Of a stretch of 56,441 nucleotides of DNA, positions 18,229 through 26,500 are shown piece after piece (within the stretch, counting starts at the first letter, position 1; every line of letters begins with the position of its first letter). The notes beneath the pieces were generated by a model, which worked only from the letters and a program-made list of their open reading frames with translations, was not told the origin of the DNA and searched no databases. Origin of the DNA: Flavobacteriales bacterium (lineage in GTDB: Bacteria; Bacteroidota; Bacteroidia; Flavobacteriales_D; Sanyastnellaceae). Location of the stretch: the NCBI GenBank assembly GCA_947442505.1, contig CANEVR010000010.1, positions 1 to 56,441 of the forward strand, read 5' to 3'. The translations under genes were made by a program, and so were the position numbers.

Positions 18229-19104
18229 TTATCGTTGGCATAATTCTCGGAACTCACAAAAGCGACAAGCATGCAAATTCTCCGTGCATGTGAACTCTTC
18301 CTTGGGCTTTGGTGTATTCTTAAATACATCTTGATTCAATGACTTTAACTCCAAAGTCTCAGTCTTCATGGTATCAATGAAATCAGTAATGTCCTCAGTT
18401 GTAATCTCTGGGCGAACTTCTTCAAATCCATCCCGAACATAACAAACGATGGGAATGACTTCATCAAAGTCATGATTAAAATGATAGCGGGCAAACAATG
18501 CGTAACCAATCAGCTGCTTTCGGTGTTTCACCAAATCTTGCTTGCCTGTTTTCCAATCCAAAATATAAATCACCCGTTCATGGGGCAGCATGAAATCCAC
18601 TTTACAATAAGCTTTGATATTTTCAATGCGCGTCTCTCCATAGCCTGGAGGTTCTATGATCCATCTATCCTTGGAAGACTGAGGTAAATTTCTAATCCAC
18701 TCAAAACGATCAGAAGTAACGATATTCTTCACCGATTGAAAAGCCCTTTGTCCCAATTCATGAGCGTCGATCTTCTCCAACTCCTTGTAATGAATCTCAG
18801 AAAATTCTTTACTGCTCACATACTCTTGCGTCCGAGCAAAAACAAACTGTTCCAACTTTTCCAATTGCACAGGTGAACTAGACTTCTGCAAGCGATGCAA
18901 TATACTCTCTACCACATCGTGCACAATATTCCCAATCTCAAGAGGAATAGTGGTCATGCTCTTCAACCGAGCGATGCGCTTGATATCAAACTCTTGATCA
19001 TATTTATCATAATACCTGTAAAAATATTTTCTCTTACACGTGTGGTAAATCTCAAAACGACTCACTGACCAACCCAACTCTGAGGTAAATGGAAATGTTT
19101 TCAT
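18229..19104 (-). CDS. Stand-alone PD-(D/E)XK nuclease with Cas4/AddB-type Fe-S cysteines
   Basis: A 291-aa RecB-family nuclease. Active-site elements are GNIVHDVVE (H63), CKVDFML (D170), ILDWKTGK (D183, K185) and QLIGYALF (Q197, Y201). One cysteine upstream (C23 in HTCKRKYFYRYY) and three at the end (C280-x2-C283-x5-C289) match the 4Fe-4S layout of Cas4 and AddB. No helicase domain or neighbouring cas/add gene is present, so the role is probably general DNA processing, not CRISPR adaptation (inference). I use the ATG at 19104; a longer form would add 17 residues. A promoter-like pair lies just upstream. Confidence 0.86.
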   Translation of the reverse strand: MKTFPFTSELGWSVSRFEIYHTCKRKYFYRYYDKYDQEFDIKRIARLKSMTTIPLEIGNIVHDVVESILHRLQKSSSPVQLEKLEQFVFARTQEYVSSKEFSEIHYKELEKIDAHELGQRAFQSVKNIVTSDRFEWIRNLPQSSKDRWIIEPPGYGETRIENIKAYCKVDFMLPHERVIYILDWKTGKQDLVKHRKQLIGYALFARYHFNHDFDEVIPIVCYVRDGFEEVRPEITTEDITDFIDTMKTETLELKSLNQDVFKNTPKPKEEFTCTENLHACRFCEFRELCQR

Positions 19105-19119
19105 GACACAAATTTCTAT

Positions 19120-19151
19120 CGAACTTAAAGGTTTTTTGTCTACCCAAACAA
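19120..19151 (-). promoter_or_regulatory. Possible promoter of the PD-(D/E)XK nuclease gene
   Basis: Minus strand: TAAGTTCG (plus 19120-19127), one mismatch from TAnnTTTG, with TTG triplets 17 and 21 bases upstream (plus 19145-19147 and 19149-19151). RNA would start about 10 bases before the ATG at 19104. Confidence 0.45.
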
Positions 19152-19193
19152 ACATAAATTATGCACATATCCCATTTCTCCTTATTTTAGGGG

Positions 19194-20885
19194 ATGTTCC
19201 GAATTATAATTTTATTCACATTGTTCCCCATCATATCCATGGGACAGCATTTCGACGTGACACGACGAAAAGGAGGAACATACTTTTTCAGTCAATACTT
19301 TGACCAATACAATCGTCCTCTTCATGGCACGTTTGCAAACATCGAAGACAGTGTGGTGGTTACCCGATCATTTGATTATGGGATATTGACAAAAGAAACC
19401 AGGGATAAAAATGGATTTTCCAGCCACCTGTACCTCAGAGAAAATCCTCAAAGTCCGGTCGCATCTTACCGCATTTGGCACAACCCCAAACAACTCAATG
19501 AATTCTGGCAATTTACATTGGACAAAAACAATCACATTAGAATTGAAATCTCTGTTTTCCAAGAAAATGGATTCCCATTGATTCATCAAAATTTTTATCC
19601 GCTAACTGCCACAGAACACATCACTTATCATGGTATCCCTGAAAAAGAAGAAAAGATAGACCCATTGGGATACACCAATACTTGGCTGCCCATTGGCGTG
19701 TATGAAGAATGGAATGAAAAAGGCTTTTTAACACTGAGAAAGGAATACCAAGACACCGTCATCAACGTCGAAGAACAACAAAGAAGAAAAGGAAAATACA
19801 TTGAGAACTATGCAGATGGTTCTGTCAAAATATTGGGACAATATGATGAATACGGTCATCCCATTGATAACTGGCTCAGCTTTCATGAGAACGGAAAAAT
19901 CGCCAAAACCATTACCTATGAATATCCCAATTCCTATTACCTCATAGAAAGGATGGTTGAATTTAATGACAACACAATAAAAATACATGAAATCATCCTA
20001 GACGGAAATGGCGGAGGTTATGAAACGCGCTGGAATGACAATGGCAAACTATCCTATGAAAGAAAGATAAGAAATTACAATTGGGACAATAAAACGAGTT
20101 GGGAAAAATGGTATTACGAAAATGGCCTACTACAGCGTTATGTCAATATTGATCACCCCAAAGACACTGCAGAATCCAAATACTATTCAAACGGAAGTGA
20201 ATGGTATATTCATTTGGAAAAAGAGAACGTCAGTTATCAAACAGAGTACTATTTCAATCACAAAAAGAAATGGGAAATGATTCAATACAGAAACGAACAG
20301 AGAGGTGAATATACGGAATGGACAGACCAAGGGGACACCATCAAAAAGGAGAACAGATGGATCAATGACAGGCACATACAGGAATTTGAAAAAGGTGAAA
20401 TAAAAAGGAAGTATACCCGGAATCAAAATGGCATCAATGGGGATTTTTTTGAACGCATACAAGATGGGTGGATTGTACATCCATACAACAACGGAATTAG
20501 AACCATTGAGACACTTCCCATAGCCATTTCTTATCCAGATGCAGACGAGGAATTCAAGAAGATCATTCTTCCATACCTTGAGGAAAACACATTGAACCAT
20601 CCCATAAAACACCAAAAGGAATTAAACAATAAAGACAAAAGCTTCATGGTTGCCCATTTCAACCGGTTCAAAGTGCTATTGAACGCCCACGAACTGAAAA
20701 TAGAAGGCCTACAGATAAGCATGGGAAGAGGCGAACAATGGACCATTTTCGAGATAAAAACATTCATTGGCAGTCCAATCCACATCGTATTTTATGACAA
20801 CGACTATTATGAATTCTTGAATAGAACTTCAGATTGGTTGGCTATTCCAACGTGGCAAGAAGGCGCCAGCTTCAAATGGAATTGA
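19194..20885 (+). CDS. Secreted YwqK/MORN-like repeat protein
   Basis: A 563-aa protein with an N-terminal signal peptide (MFRIIILFTLFPIISMGQ). The body, about residues 90-420, is built from repeats of the kind GKYIENYADGSVKILGQYDEYG ... NWLSFHENGKIAKT, EWNEKGFLTLRKEY, RWNDNGKLSYERK and KWYYENGLLQRY, the aromatic-rich beta-strand units of the YwqK/MORN family. Databases often call such proteins toxin-antitoxin YwqK antitoxins, but nothing here supports that role. It is probably exported. The C-terminal 140 residues do not show the repeat. The TrmH gene overlaps its 3' end by 14 bases on the other strand. Confidence 0.78.
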   Translation: MFRIIILFTLFPIISMGQHFDVTRRKGGTYFFSQYFDQYNRPLHGTFANIEDSVVVTRSFDYGILTKETRDKNGFSSHLYLRENPQSPVASYRIWHNPKQLNEFWQFTLDKNNHIRIEISVFQENGFPLIHQNFYPLTATEHITYHGIPEKEEKIDPLGYTNTWLPIGVYEEWNEKGFLTLRKEYQDTVINVEEQQRRKGKYIENYADGSVKILGQYDEYGHPIDNWLSFHENGKIAKTITYEYPNSYYLIERMVEFNDNTIKIHEIILDGNGGGYETRWNDNGKLSYERKIRNYNWDNKTSWEKWYYENGLLQRYVNIDHPKDTAESKYYSNGSEWYIHLEKENVSYQTEYYFNHKKKWEMIQYRNEQRGEYTEWTDQGDTIKKENRWINDRHIQEFEKGEIKRKYTRNQNGINGDFFERIQDGWIVHPYNNGIRTIETLPIAISYPDADEEFKKIILPYLEENTLNHPIKHQKELNNKDKSFMVAHFNRFKVLLNAHELKIEGLQISMGRGEQWTIFEIKTFIGSPIHIVFYDNDYYEFLNRTSDWLAIPTWQEGASFKWN

Positions 20886-21552
20886 TTTGATTTTCTAATA
20901 AGAAATCGCGCAGAATCTGATCACTCCAATAAATGGCATTTTTGGACCAGAGATTAAGCGCATCCAAACGCTCTTCTTCAGAGGGATGGAATACGCTCTT
21001 TAAGTGCATTGTCTTTCGGGACAACTGGGAAATAGCAATTCCCGTGGCCACGGAAACATTTAAACTTTGAGAAAACCCCGACATGGGAATAACAACTGAC
21101 AAATCAGCCAACTCTCTGGCAACATCTGAAATACCTGTAAGTTCAGTTCCCATCACCAAAGCCACTGGACGTTTTGGGTGGTAATCTTCAATATCAATGG
21201 CAGTGGGGGAAAAATCAGTCACCACCAACTCAAAACCTTTTGACTTTAAGGACAACATCATTTCTCTTGGATCTTTACTTCTTTGAATGTCCATCCAATC
21301 CATGGCTCCCTTAGAAATTTTCCTATTCATCTCCCAGGGATGCTCGTCCTCCAAAACATGCAAGTATTGAACACCCATGGCATCGGCTGTACGCACAATG
21401 GCACTGGCATTTAGGGATTGATAAATGTTTTCCAATACAAGATGCAAACAGGTATTGCGCTGATTCCAGACCTGCTCAAACTTCTGCTGACGCTCAGGAG
21501 TAAGAACAGAACAAAACCTTTGATACAATGCTTTTTTTTGATCGAGTGTCAT
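20872..21552 (-). CDS. trmH: tRNA/rRNA 2'-O-ribose methyltransferase, TrmH-like (SPOUT)
   Basis: A 226-aa SPOUT methyltransferase. Motif 1 LENIYQSLNASAIVRTADAMGV, motif 2 VALVMGTELTGISD and motif 3 VVIPMSGFSQSLNVSVATGIAI give the deep trefoil-knot SAM site. The overall length and the C-terminal extension after the knot resemble TrmH, which methylates G18 of tRNAs; another 2'-O target is possible. It is downstream of hup on the same strand, but a strong terminator separates them, so it may have its own promoter or depend on read-through. Confidence 0.87.
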   Translation of the reverse strand: MTLDQKKALYQRFCSVLTPERQQKFEQVWNQRNTCLHLVLENIYQSLNASAIVRTADAMGVQYLHVLEDEHPWEMNRKISKGAMDWMDIQRSKDPREMMLSLKSKGFELVVTDFSPTAIDIEDYHPKRPVALVMGTELTGISDVARELADLSVVIPMSGFSQSLNVSVATGIAISQLSRKTMHLKSVFHPSEEERLDALNLWSKNAIYWSDQILRDFLLENQINSI

Positions 21553-21563
21553 CGTGCTGGTAT

Positions 21564-21596
21564 AAAAAAAAAGCCGCTCCTGACGGAACGGCTTTT
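21564..21596 (-). terminator. Rho-independent terminator of the HU gene
   Basis: On the minus strand AAAAGCCGTTCC-GTCA-GGAGCGGCTTTT forms a 12-bp stem with one G-U pair and a 4-base loop, followed by an uninterrupted T run (nine Ts counting those in the stem). It lies about 15 bases past the hup stop and ends just before the trmH start. Confidence 0.9.
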
Positions 21597-21611
21597 CGGC
21601 TTTTTAAAGAA

Positions 21612-21881
21612 TTAAACTTTAGCAGCCAATTCAGAACCAGCTTTGAAACGTACAACGTTCTTAGCTTTGATTTTGATTTCTTTACCAGTCTGTGGGTTAC
21701 GGCCAAGACGAGCAGCACGCTTAGTAACGCTGAAAGAACCGAAACCTACTAAACCGATACGGTCACCTTTTTTCAAAGCTTTAGTAGTTACTTCGATGAA
21801 ACCTTCCAATGCTTTCTTAGCATCAGCTTTTGACAACTTCGCTGAACCAGCGATAGCGTCGATTAATTCTGCTTTGTTCAT
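21612..21881 (-). CDS. hup: HU-family DNA-binding protein
   Basis: An 89-aa HU protein, a nucleoid-associated dimer that bends DNA. It begins MNKAELIDAIAGSAKLSKAD and has the classic GFGSFSVTKRAARLGRNP segment before the beta arm, with the intercalating RNPQTG turn and VVRFKAGSELAAKV at the end. Full length, no anomaly. A strong promoter match precedes it and a strong terminator follows, so it is a monocistronic, probably highly expressed gene. Confidence 0.97.
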   Translation of the reverse strand: MNKAELIDAIAGSAKLSKADAKKALEGFIEVTTKALKKGDRIGLVGFGSFSVTKRAARLGRNPQTGKEIKIKAKNVVRFKAGSELAAKV

Positions 21882-21919
21882 TTTAATTTGTTTTTATAGG
21901 TTAATAATGTTGAACGAGA

Positions 21920-21951
21920 CAAATGTAAAAGCAGAAAATCCTGAATCGCAA
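21920..21951 (-). promoter_or_regulatory. Promoter of the HU gene
   Basis: Minus strand: TTG (plus 21949-21951), 21-base spacer, TACATTTG (plus 21920-21927), an exact match to the Bacteroidota -33/-7 pattern. The leader before the ATG would be about 33 bases. Confidence 0.75.
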
Positions 21952-22091
21952 GTATATCAAGCCTTTTGGGATGATTTTGTTGAAAAATGTCTGTTTTTGT
22001 TCATAACCACACCGGGCAATCACTCAAAAGCCTTGATTTTAGTGCATTTCAAAGCCTCCGTTTATTGTTAACTTCTAAAAAGGATAAGCCT

Positions 22092-22099
22092 TTACTTTG
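22092..22099 (+). promoter_or_regulatory. Possible -7 element directly before the MATE gene
   Basis: TTACTTTG differs from TAnnTTTG at one position and ends only 4 bases before the ATG at 22104, with a TTG 24 bases upstream (22065-22067). If used, the message would be nearly or fully leaderless. Confidence 0.35.
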
Positions 22100-22103
22100 C
22101 AAA

Positions 22104-23435
22104 ATGCAAGAAAAAGGACTCTCCATCAGCTACCAAGACCTATTGAAAGTATCACTTCCTATGAGTCTAGGAGCATTTGTCCAATTCTTTGTTGTATTTA
22201 CAGACAACTACTACGCTGCGCAACTGGATGGAAAAGCGATGAGCGGTGTCTCTTATATCGGTCTTGCCTACATCACGCTAGCCATGATTACAACAGGTAT
22301 TGCGAGTTCCATACAAATCATAGTTGCAAGAAGAATGGGAGAGCAACAATGGTCAGTCATTCCTTCTATTGTGAACAATGGAATTTTTCTGGGTATCATC
22401 ATTGCCCTTATTCAATTCATAGCCCTTTACTTTTTTGGACCACTATTCATTGATTCCTTTATCATTGATGCGGACATAAAAAATTACATGTTGGAATTCT
22501 CCTCCATCCGCTCATGGGGATTTTGGATTTATACCCCAACAATGCTCTTGCAAGCCTATTGGACTGGAGTGGCAAAAACCAAAGTCGTATTTAGCACCAT
22601 GCTCATTACTTCCATCAGCAACATGATATTGGCTTATATGCTCATTTTTGGCAAAGGTCCATTTTCCGCCATGGGGGTAAGTGGCGCTGCATGGGCAACA
22701 CTCAGTGCGGAATGCCTCGCTTTTGTTTTTCTTTATGGATACACGTTTTTAAAAAATCCTGCCATCATTAGATGTTTAACCAAACCAGTCTTGACCTTCA
22801 CGCGATCCATCTTGCAATTGGGAACACCCATTGTTTTGCAGTTGCTCATTGCATTGGGTGTTTGGCTGGCTTTCTATACAATGGTTGAGTCAAGAGGGCC
22901 ACAGTCTTTGCAATCAGCCTTCATTGTTCGGAACATGTACATGCTTGCTTGGGTGAGTGTTATGGGATTCTCTTCAGCGATGAGAACTTACAGCAGTGCT
23001 TTAATTGCCGAAAACAGGATACACGACTTAAAAAAACTTTTTTTTAGAATAGCCTCATTCAATTTTATTGGGGTGTTGATTTTGAGTCATGGTCTTTGGA
23101 TCTATCCTGAGTGGATCAGCACACAATTCACCCAAGACGCCACCACGATAAGATATACCGTGGACACCATGAAACTCATTGTTCCAGCCATGTTGATTTA
23201 TAGTTTTACCTCTATCCTGCTGGCTTGGGTAGAAGGCAGTGGAGCTACTGTTGCCGGCTTTTGGATTGAAGTGATTACCTCATGCATTTACATCATCAGC
23301 ATTTACATCATGGTGCATTTTACGGAGTGGGAAGTTAGCCTGCTCTGGCTTTCAGATTATGTGTACTTCATTGTGATGGGAATATGCTCTGGACTGTATC
23401 TGATTTACGGCAATTGGCGCCTGAATAAGTTATAA
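22104..23435 (+). CDS. MATE-family efflux transporter
   Basis: A 443-aa inner-membrane protein with twelve predicted hydrophobic segments, in two halves, of the multidrug and toxic compound extrusion family. The first helix region LPMSLGAFVQFFVVFTDNYYAAQLDG and the segment ASSIQIIVARRMGEQQW match the NorM-like layout; a second VQF-like block (LGTPIVLQLLIALGVWLAF) opens the second half. Export is probably driven by a Na+ or H+ gradient, substrate unknown. I use MQEKGLSISYQDLLKVSLPM, since a longer reading from 21987 adds 39 non-conserved residues upstream of a promoter-like element. Confidence 0.86.
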   Translation: MQEKGLSISYQDLLKVSLPMSLGAFVQFFVVFTDNYYAAQLDGKAMSGVSYIGLAYITLAMITTGIASSIQIIVARRMGEQQWSVIPSIVNNGIFLGIIIALIQFIALYFFGPLFIDSFIIDADIKNYMLEFSSIRSWGFWIYTPTMLLQAYWTGVAKTKVVFSTMLITSISNMILAYMLIFGKGPFSAMGVSGAAWATLSAECLAFVFLYGYTFLKNPAIIRCLTKPVLTFTRSILQLGTPIVLQLLIALGVWLAFYTMVESRGPQSLQSAFIVRNMYMLAWVSVMGFSSAMRTYSSALIAENRIHDLKKLFFRIASFNFIGVLILSHGLWIYPEWISTQFTQDATTIRYTVDTMKLIVPAMLIYSFTSILLAWVEGSGATVAGFWIEVITSCIYIISIYIMVHFTEWEVSLLWLSDYVYFIVMGICSGLYLIYGNWRLNKL

Positions 23436-23449
23436 ACATCAACACAAAG

Positions 23450-23483
23450 TTGAAAAAACTCCAATGCGCAAGACTTAAATTTG
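23450..23483 (+). promoter_or_regulatory. Promoter of dnaE
   Basis: TTG at 23450-23452, a 23-base spacer and TAAATTTG at 23476-23483 match the Bacteroidota promoter exactly, giving a leader of about 18 bases before the ATG at 23506. The following genes (M15 peptidase, TonB receptor) overlap and could share this transcript. Confidence 0.65.
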
Positions 23484-23505
23484 TTGGAGACATTATTACC
23501 AAGGC

Positions 23506-26500
23506 ATGTACATTATTTTCGATACGGAGACCACTGGTCTTCCGCAAAACTACAACGCACCCATCAGTGACACCCAGAATTGGCCCCGGGTTGTTCAATT
23601 GGCGTGGCAGCTCCACAGCGATGATGGTGCATTGCTATCCGCTCAAAACATCGTAGTAAAACCAGAGGGCTTTAGCATTCCGTTCAATGCTGTCAAGGTT
23701 CATGGAATCACCACTGAAAAGGCCAATGAGATTGGGATTCCTCTTCATGATGCATTGAGTCGTTTTTTGGAAGATGTTCAACGCGCAAAATACCTGGTTG
23801 GACACAACATCGATTTTGACATCAAGGTTGTTGGCTGCGAATTTTTTCGTCTAAACAATGACTTTGACATTTTATCTATTTTGTCTTTGGATACAAAGGA
23901 GAAAGGGACTGAATTTTGCGCGTTACCAGGAGGGAAAGGCGGAAAATTCAAATGGCCAACATTGGGGGAATTGTATTTCAAGCTTTTTGGCTCTAACATG
24001 ATAGAAGCCCACGATGCGGCATATGATGTAGAAGCAACCACGCGCGCCTTTTTTGAAATGCTAAAAAGACGCATCATTCAAACCCCTGAATCAGCGTCAA
24101 TCCAGGAATTTCATTATGAGGCCCCTGTGTTGGAAGCGAGTAATTTTAGTCAACCTGCAGAAACACACTCCGCTGTTATACCCACCGCTTCACCTGAAGA
24201 CGCTGAACCCATAGAACAAACTACTTTTGTTCATCTTCATGTGCATTCTCAATTCAGTGTGCTTCAAAGCACCTCAGAGATTGGATCAATTGTCAAAAAA
24301 GCCATAGAACAAAAATCCCCTGCCATTGCCATCACAGAGCATGGCAACATGATGTCAGCCTTTGTTTTCAATCAAGAAGTTGAGAAGTACAACAAGAAAA
24401 ATGGAACAGAACTCAAGGCCATAGTTGGATGCGAACTGAGTATTTGCAAAAACAGATTGAACAGAGAAACCAAAGATGATGGTTTTCCCGTTGTACTATT
24501 GGCCAAAAACAAAAAAGGCTACCACAATCTCGCAAAGCTTTCCAGCATAGCTTATACAGAAGGTTTTTACTATCTCCCTAGAATAGACAAAGAGACTTTA
24601 GAGCAATACAGGGATGATCTCATTGCCACAACAGGTGGACTTTGGGGAGAAGTCCCCTACCTCATTTTAAATGTTGGTGAAGAGCGTGCAGAGGAAGCTT
24701 TTATTTGGTGGAAAGATTTATTTGGAGAAGACTTCTATGCAGAATTGCTCAGACATGGATTAGAGGAAGAAAATGTGGTCAATGAAACACTCCTGAGATT
24801 CTGTAAAAAACACGACGTCAAATATTTCGCGGCCAACAACACCTACTATACCGAAAAGAAAGAGGCACAGGCGCAAGATGCGCTGCTCTGCGTCAAGGAT
24901 GGAGAGTCTTTGGACAAACCCAAGAAGTACATTGGTAAGCGAGGAAGAGAATTTAGATTTGGATTTCCCAATGACGAATTCTACATCAAGTCGCCGCAAG
25001 AGATGGCCAAGATGTTTGCAGACCTTCCTGAGGCCATAGAAGAGACTGTTCGCATTGCAGATAAATGTGAACAGTATTCGTTGGGACGCAGCATCCTACT
25101 TCCCAAGTTTGATATACCCGCTGAATTCATAGACCTCCAAGATGACATTGATGGGGAGAAAAGAGGGGAAAATGCTTTTCTCAGACACCTCACTTATGAG
25201 GGGGCCGTTAAACGTTACGGAGAAATAACACCCGCCATTACTGAGCGATTGGATTTTGAATTAAAAACCATTGCACACACAGGTTACCCCGGATACTTTT
25301 TGATCGTACAAGATTTTTGCAATAAGGCACGTGAGATGGGCGTAAGTGTTGGCCCCGGACGCGGATCCGCCGCAGGATCGGCTGTTGCCTATTGTATTGG
25401 AATAACCAATGTGGATCCCATCAAATATGATTTGCTTTTTGAGCGTTTTCTTAATCCGGAACGTGTGAGCATGCCCGATATTGATATTGACTTTGACGAT
25501 GAAGGAAGAGGCAAAGTCATTGAATATGTTCGGAACAAATATTCCAAAAATGCAGTAGCGCAAATCATCACCTACGGTTCTATGGCTGCAAAGTCAGCTG
25601 TTCGAGATTCAGGCCGTGTGATGGGTTTACCACTCGGTGACACAGACCGCATTGCAAAACTGATCCCTGACAATTCTAAGTTAAGGGACATTGTATCAAA
25701 GGACAACAAAGAGTTGGAAAAAGCCTTTGCCCGGGATGTTGTAGAAAATGCCAAAGCTCTGCATGCGATTTCACAAGCCAATTCCGAAGAAGGCAAAGTT
25801 GTTCAAATGGCTTCTCTTTTGGAGGGTTCTGTCAGGAACACCGGTATCCACGCATGCGGAGTTATCATTACGCCAGGCCCTATAGATCAATTTGTACCTG
25901 TGGCCACTGCGAAAGACAGTGACATGTGGTGCACCCAATTTGATAACGATGTTGTAGAAAAAGCGGGTTTATTGAAAATGGACTTTTTGGGGTTGAAAAC
26001 CCTCACCATCATCAAGAATGCGCTAAAAATTATCAAGCAAAGACACGGCATTGACATTGACATTGATCAAATTCCTTTGGATGACCCCAAGACTTTTGAA
26101 TTGTTCCAACGCGGAGATACAGTCAGCATATTCCAATATGAAAGTCCTGGTATGCAAAAGCATCTCAAAGATTTAAAACCAACCGTTTTTGAAGACTTGA
26201 TTGCCATGAATGCATTGTATAGACCGGGTCCTATGGAATACATTCCATCATTCATCAAGAGGAAGCATGGACTTGAACCCATTCAGTATGACTTACCCGA
26301 AATGGAAGAATACTTGAAGGACACTTATGGTATTACCGTCTATCAAGAACAGGTAATGTTGCTTTCTCAGAAATTGGCCAACTTCACCAAAGGCCAAGCG
26401 GATAGTTTGAGAAAAGCCATGGGTAAAAAGTTGAAAGAAGAGTTGGACAAGATGAAAGGTCAATTCATGGAAGGTGCACAAAGCAATGGACACCCTAAAG

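Noticed and set aside
18229-19104. Cas4-like nuclease taken as a sign of CRISPR
   Set aside because: No repeat-spacer array, cas1 or cas2 was seen in the window; the Fe-S nuclease fold is shared with repair enzymes.
19194-20885. YwqK label implying a toxin-antitoxin system, here and at 35969
   Set aside because: Both proteins have signal peptides and no small partner gene sits beside them; the label comes from family naming only.
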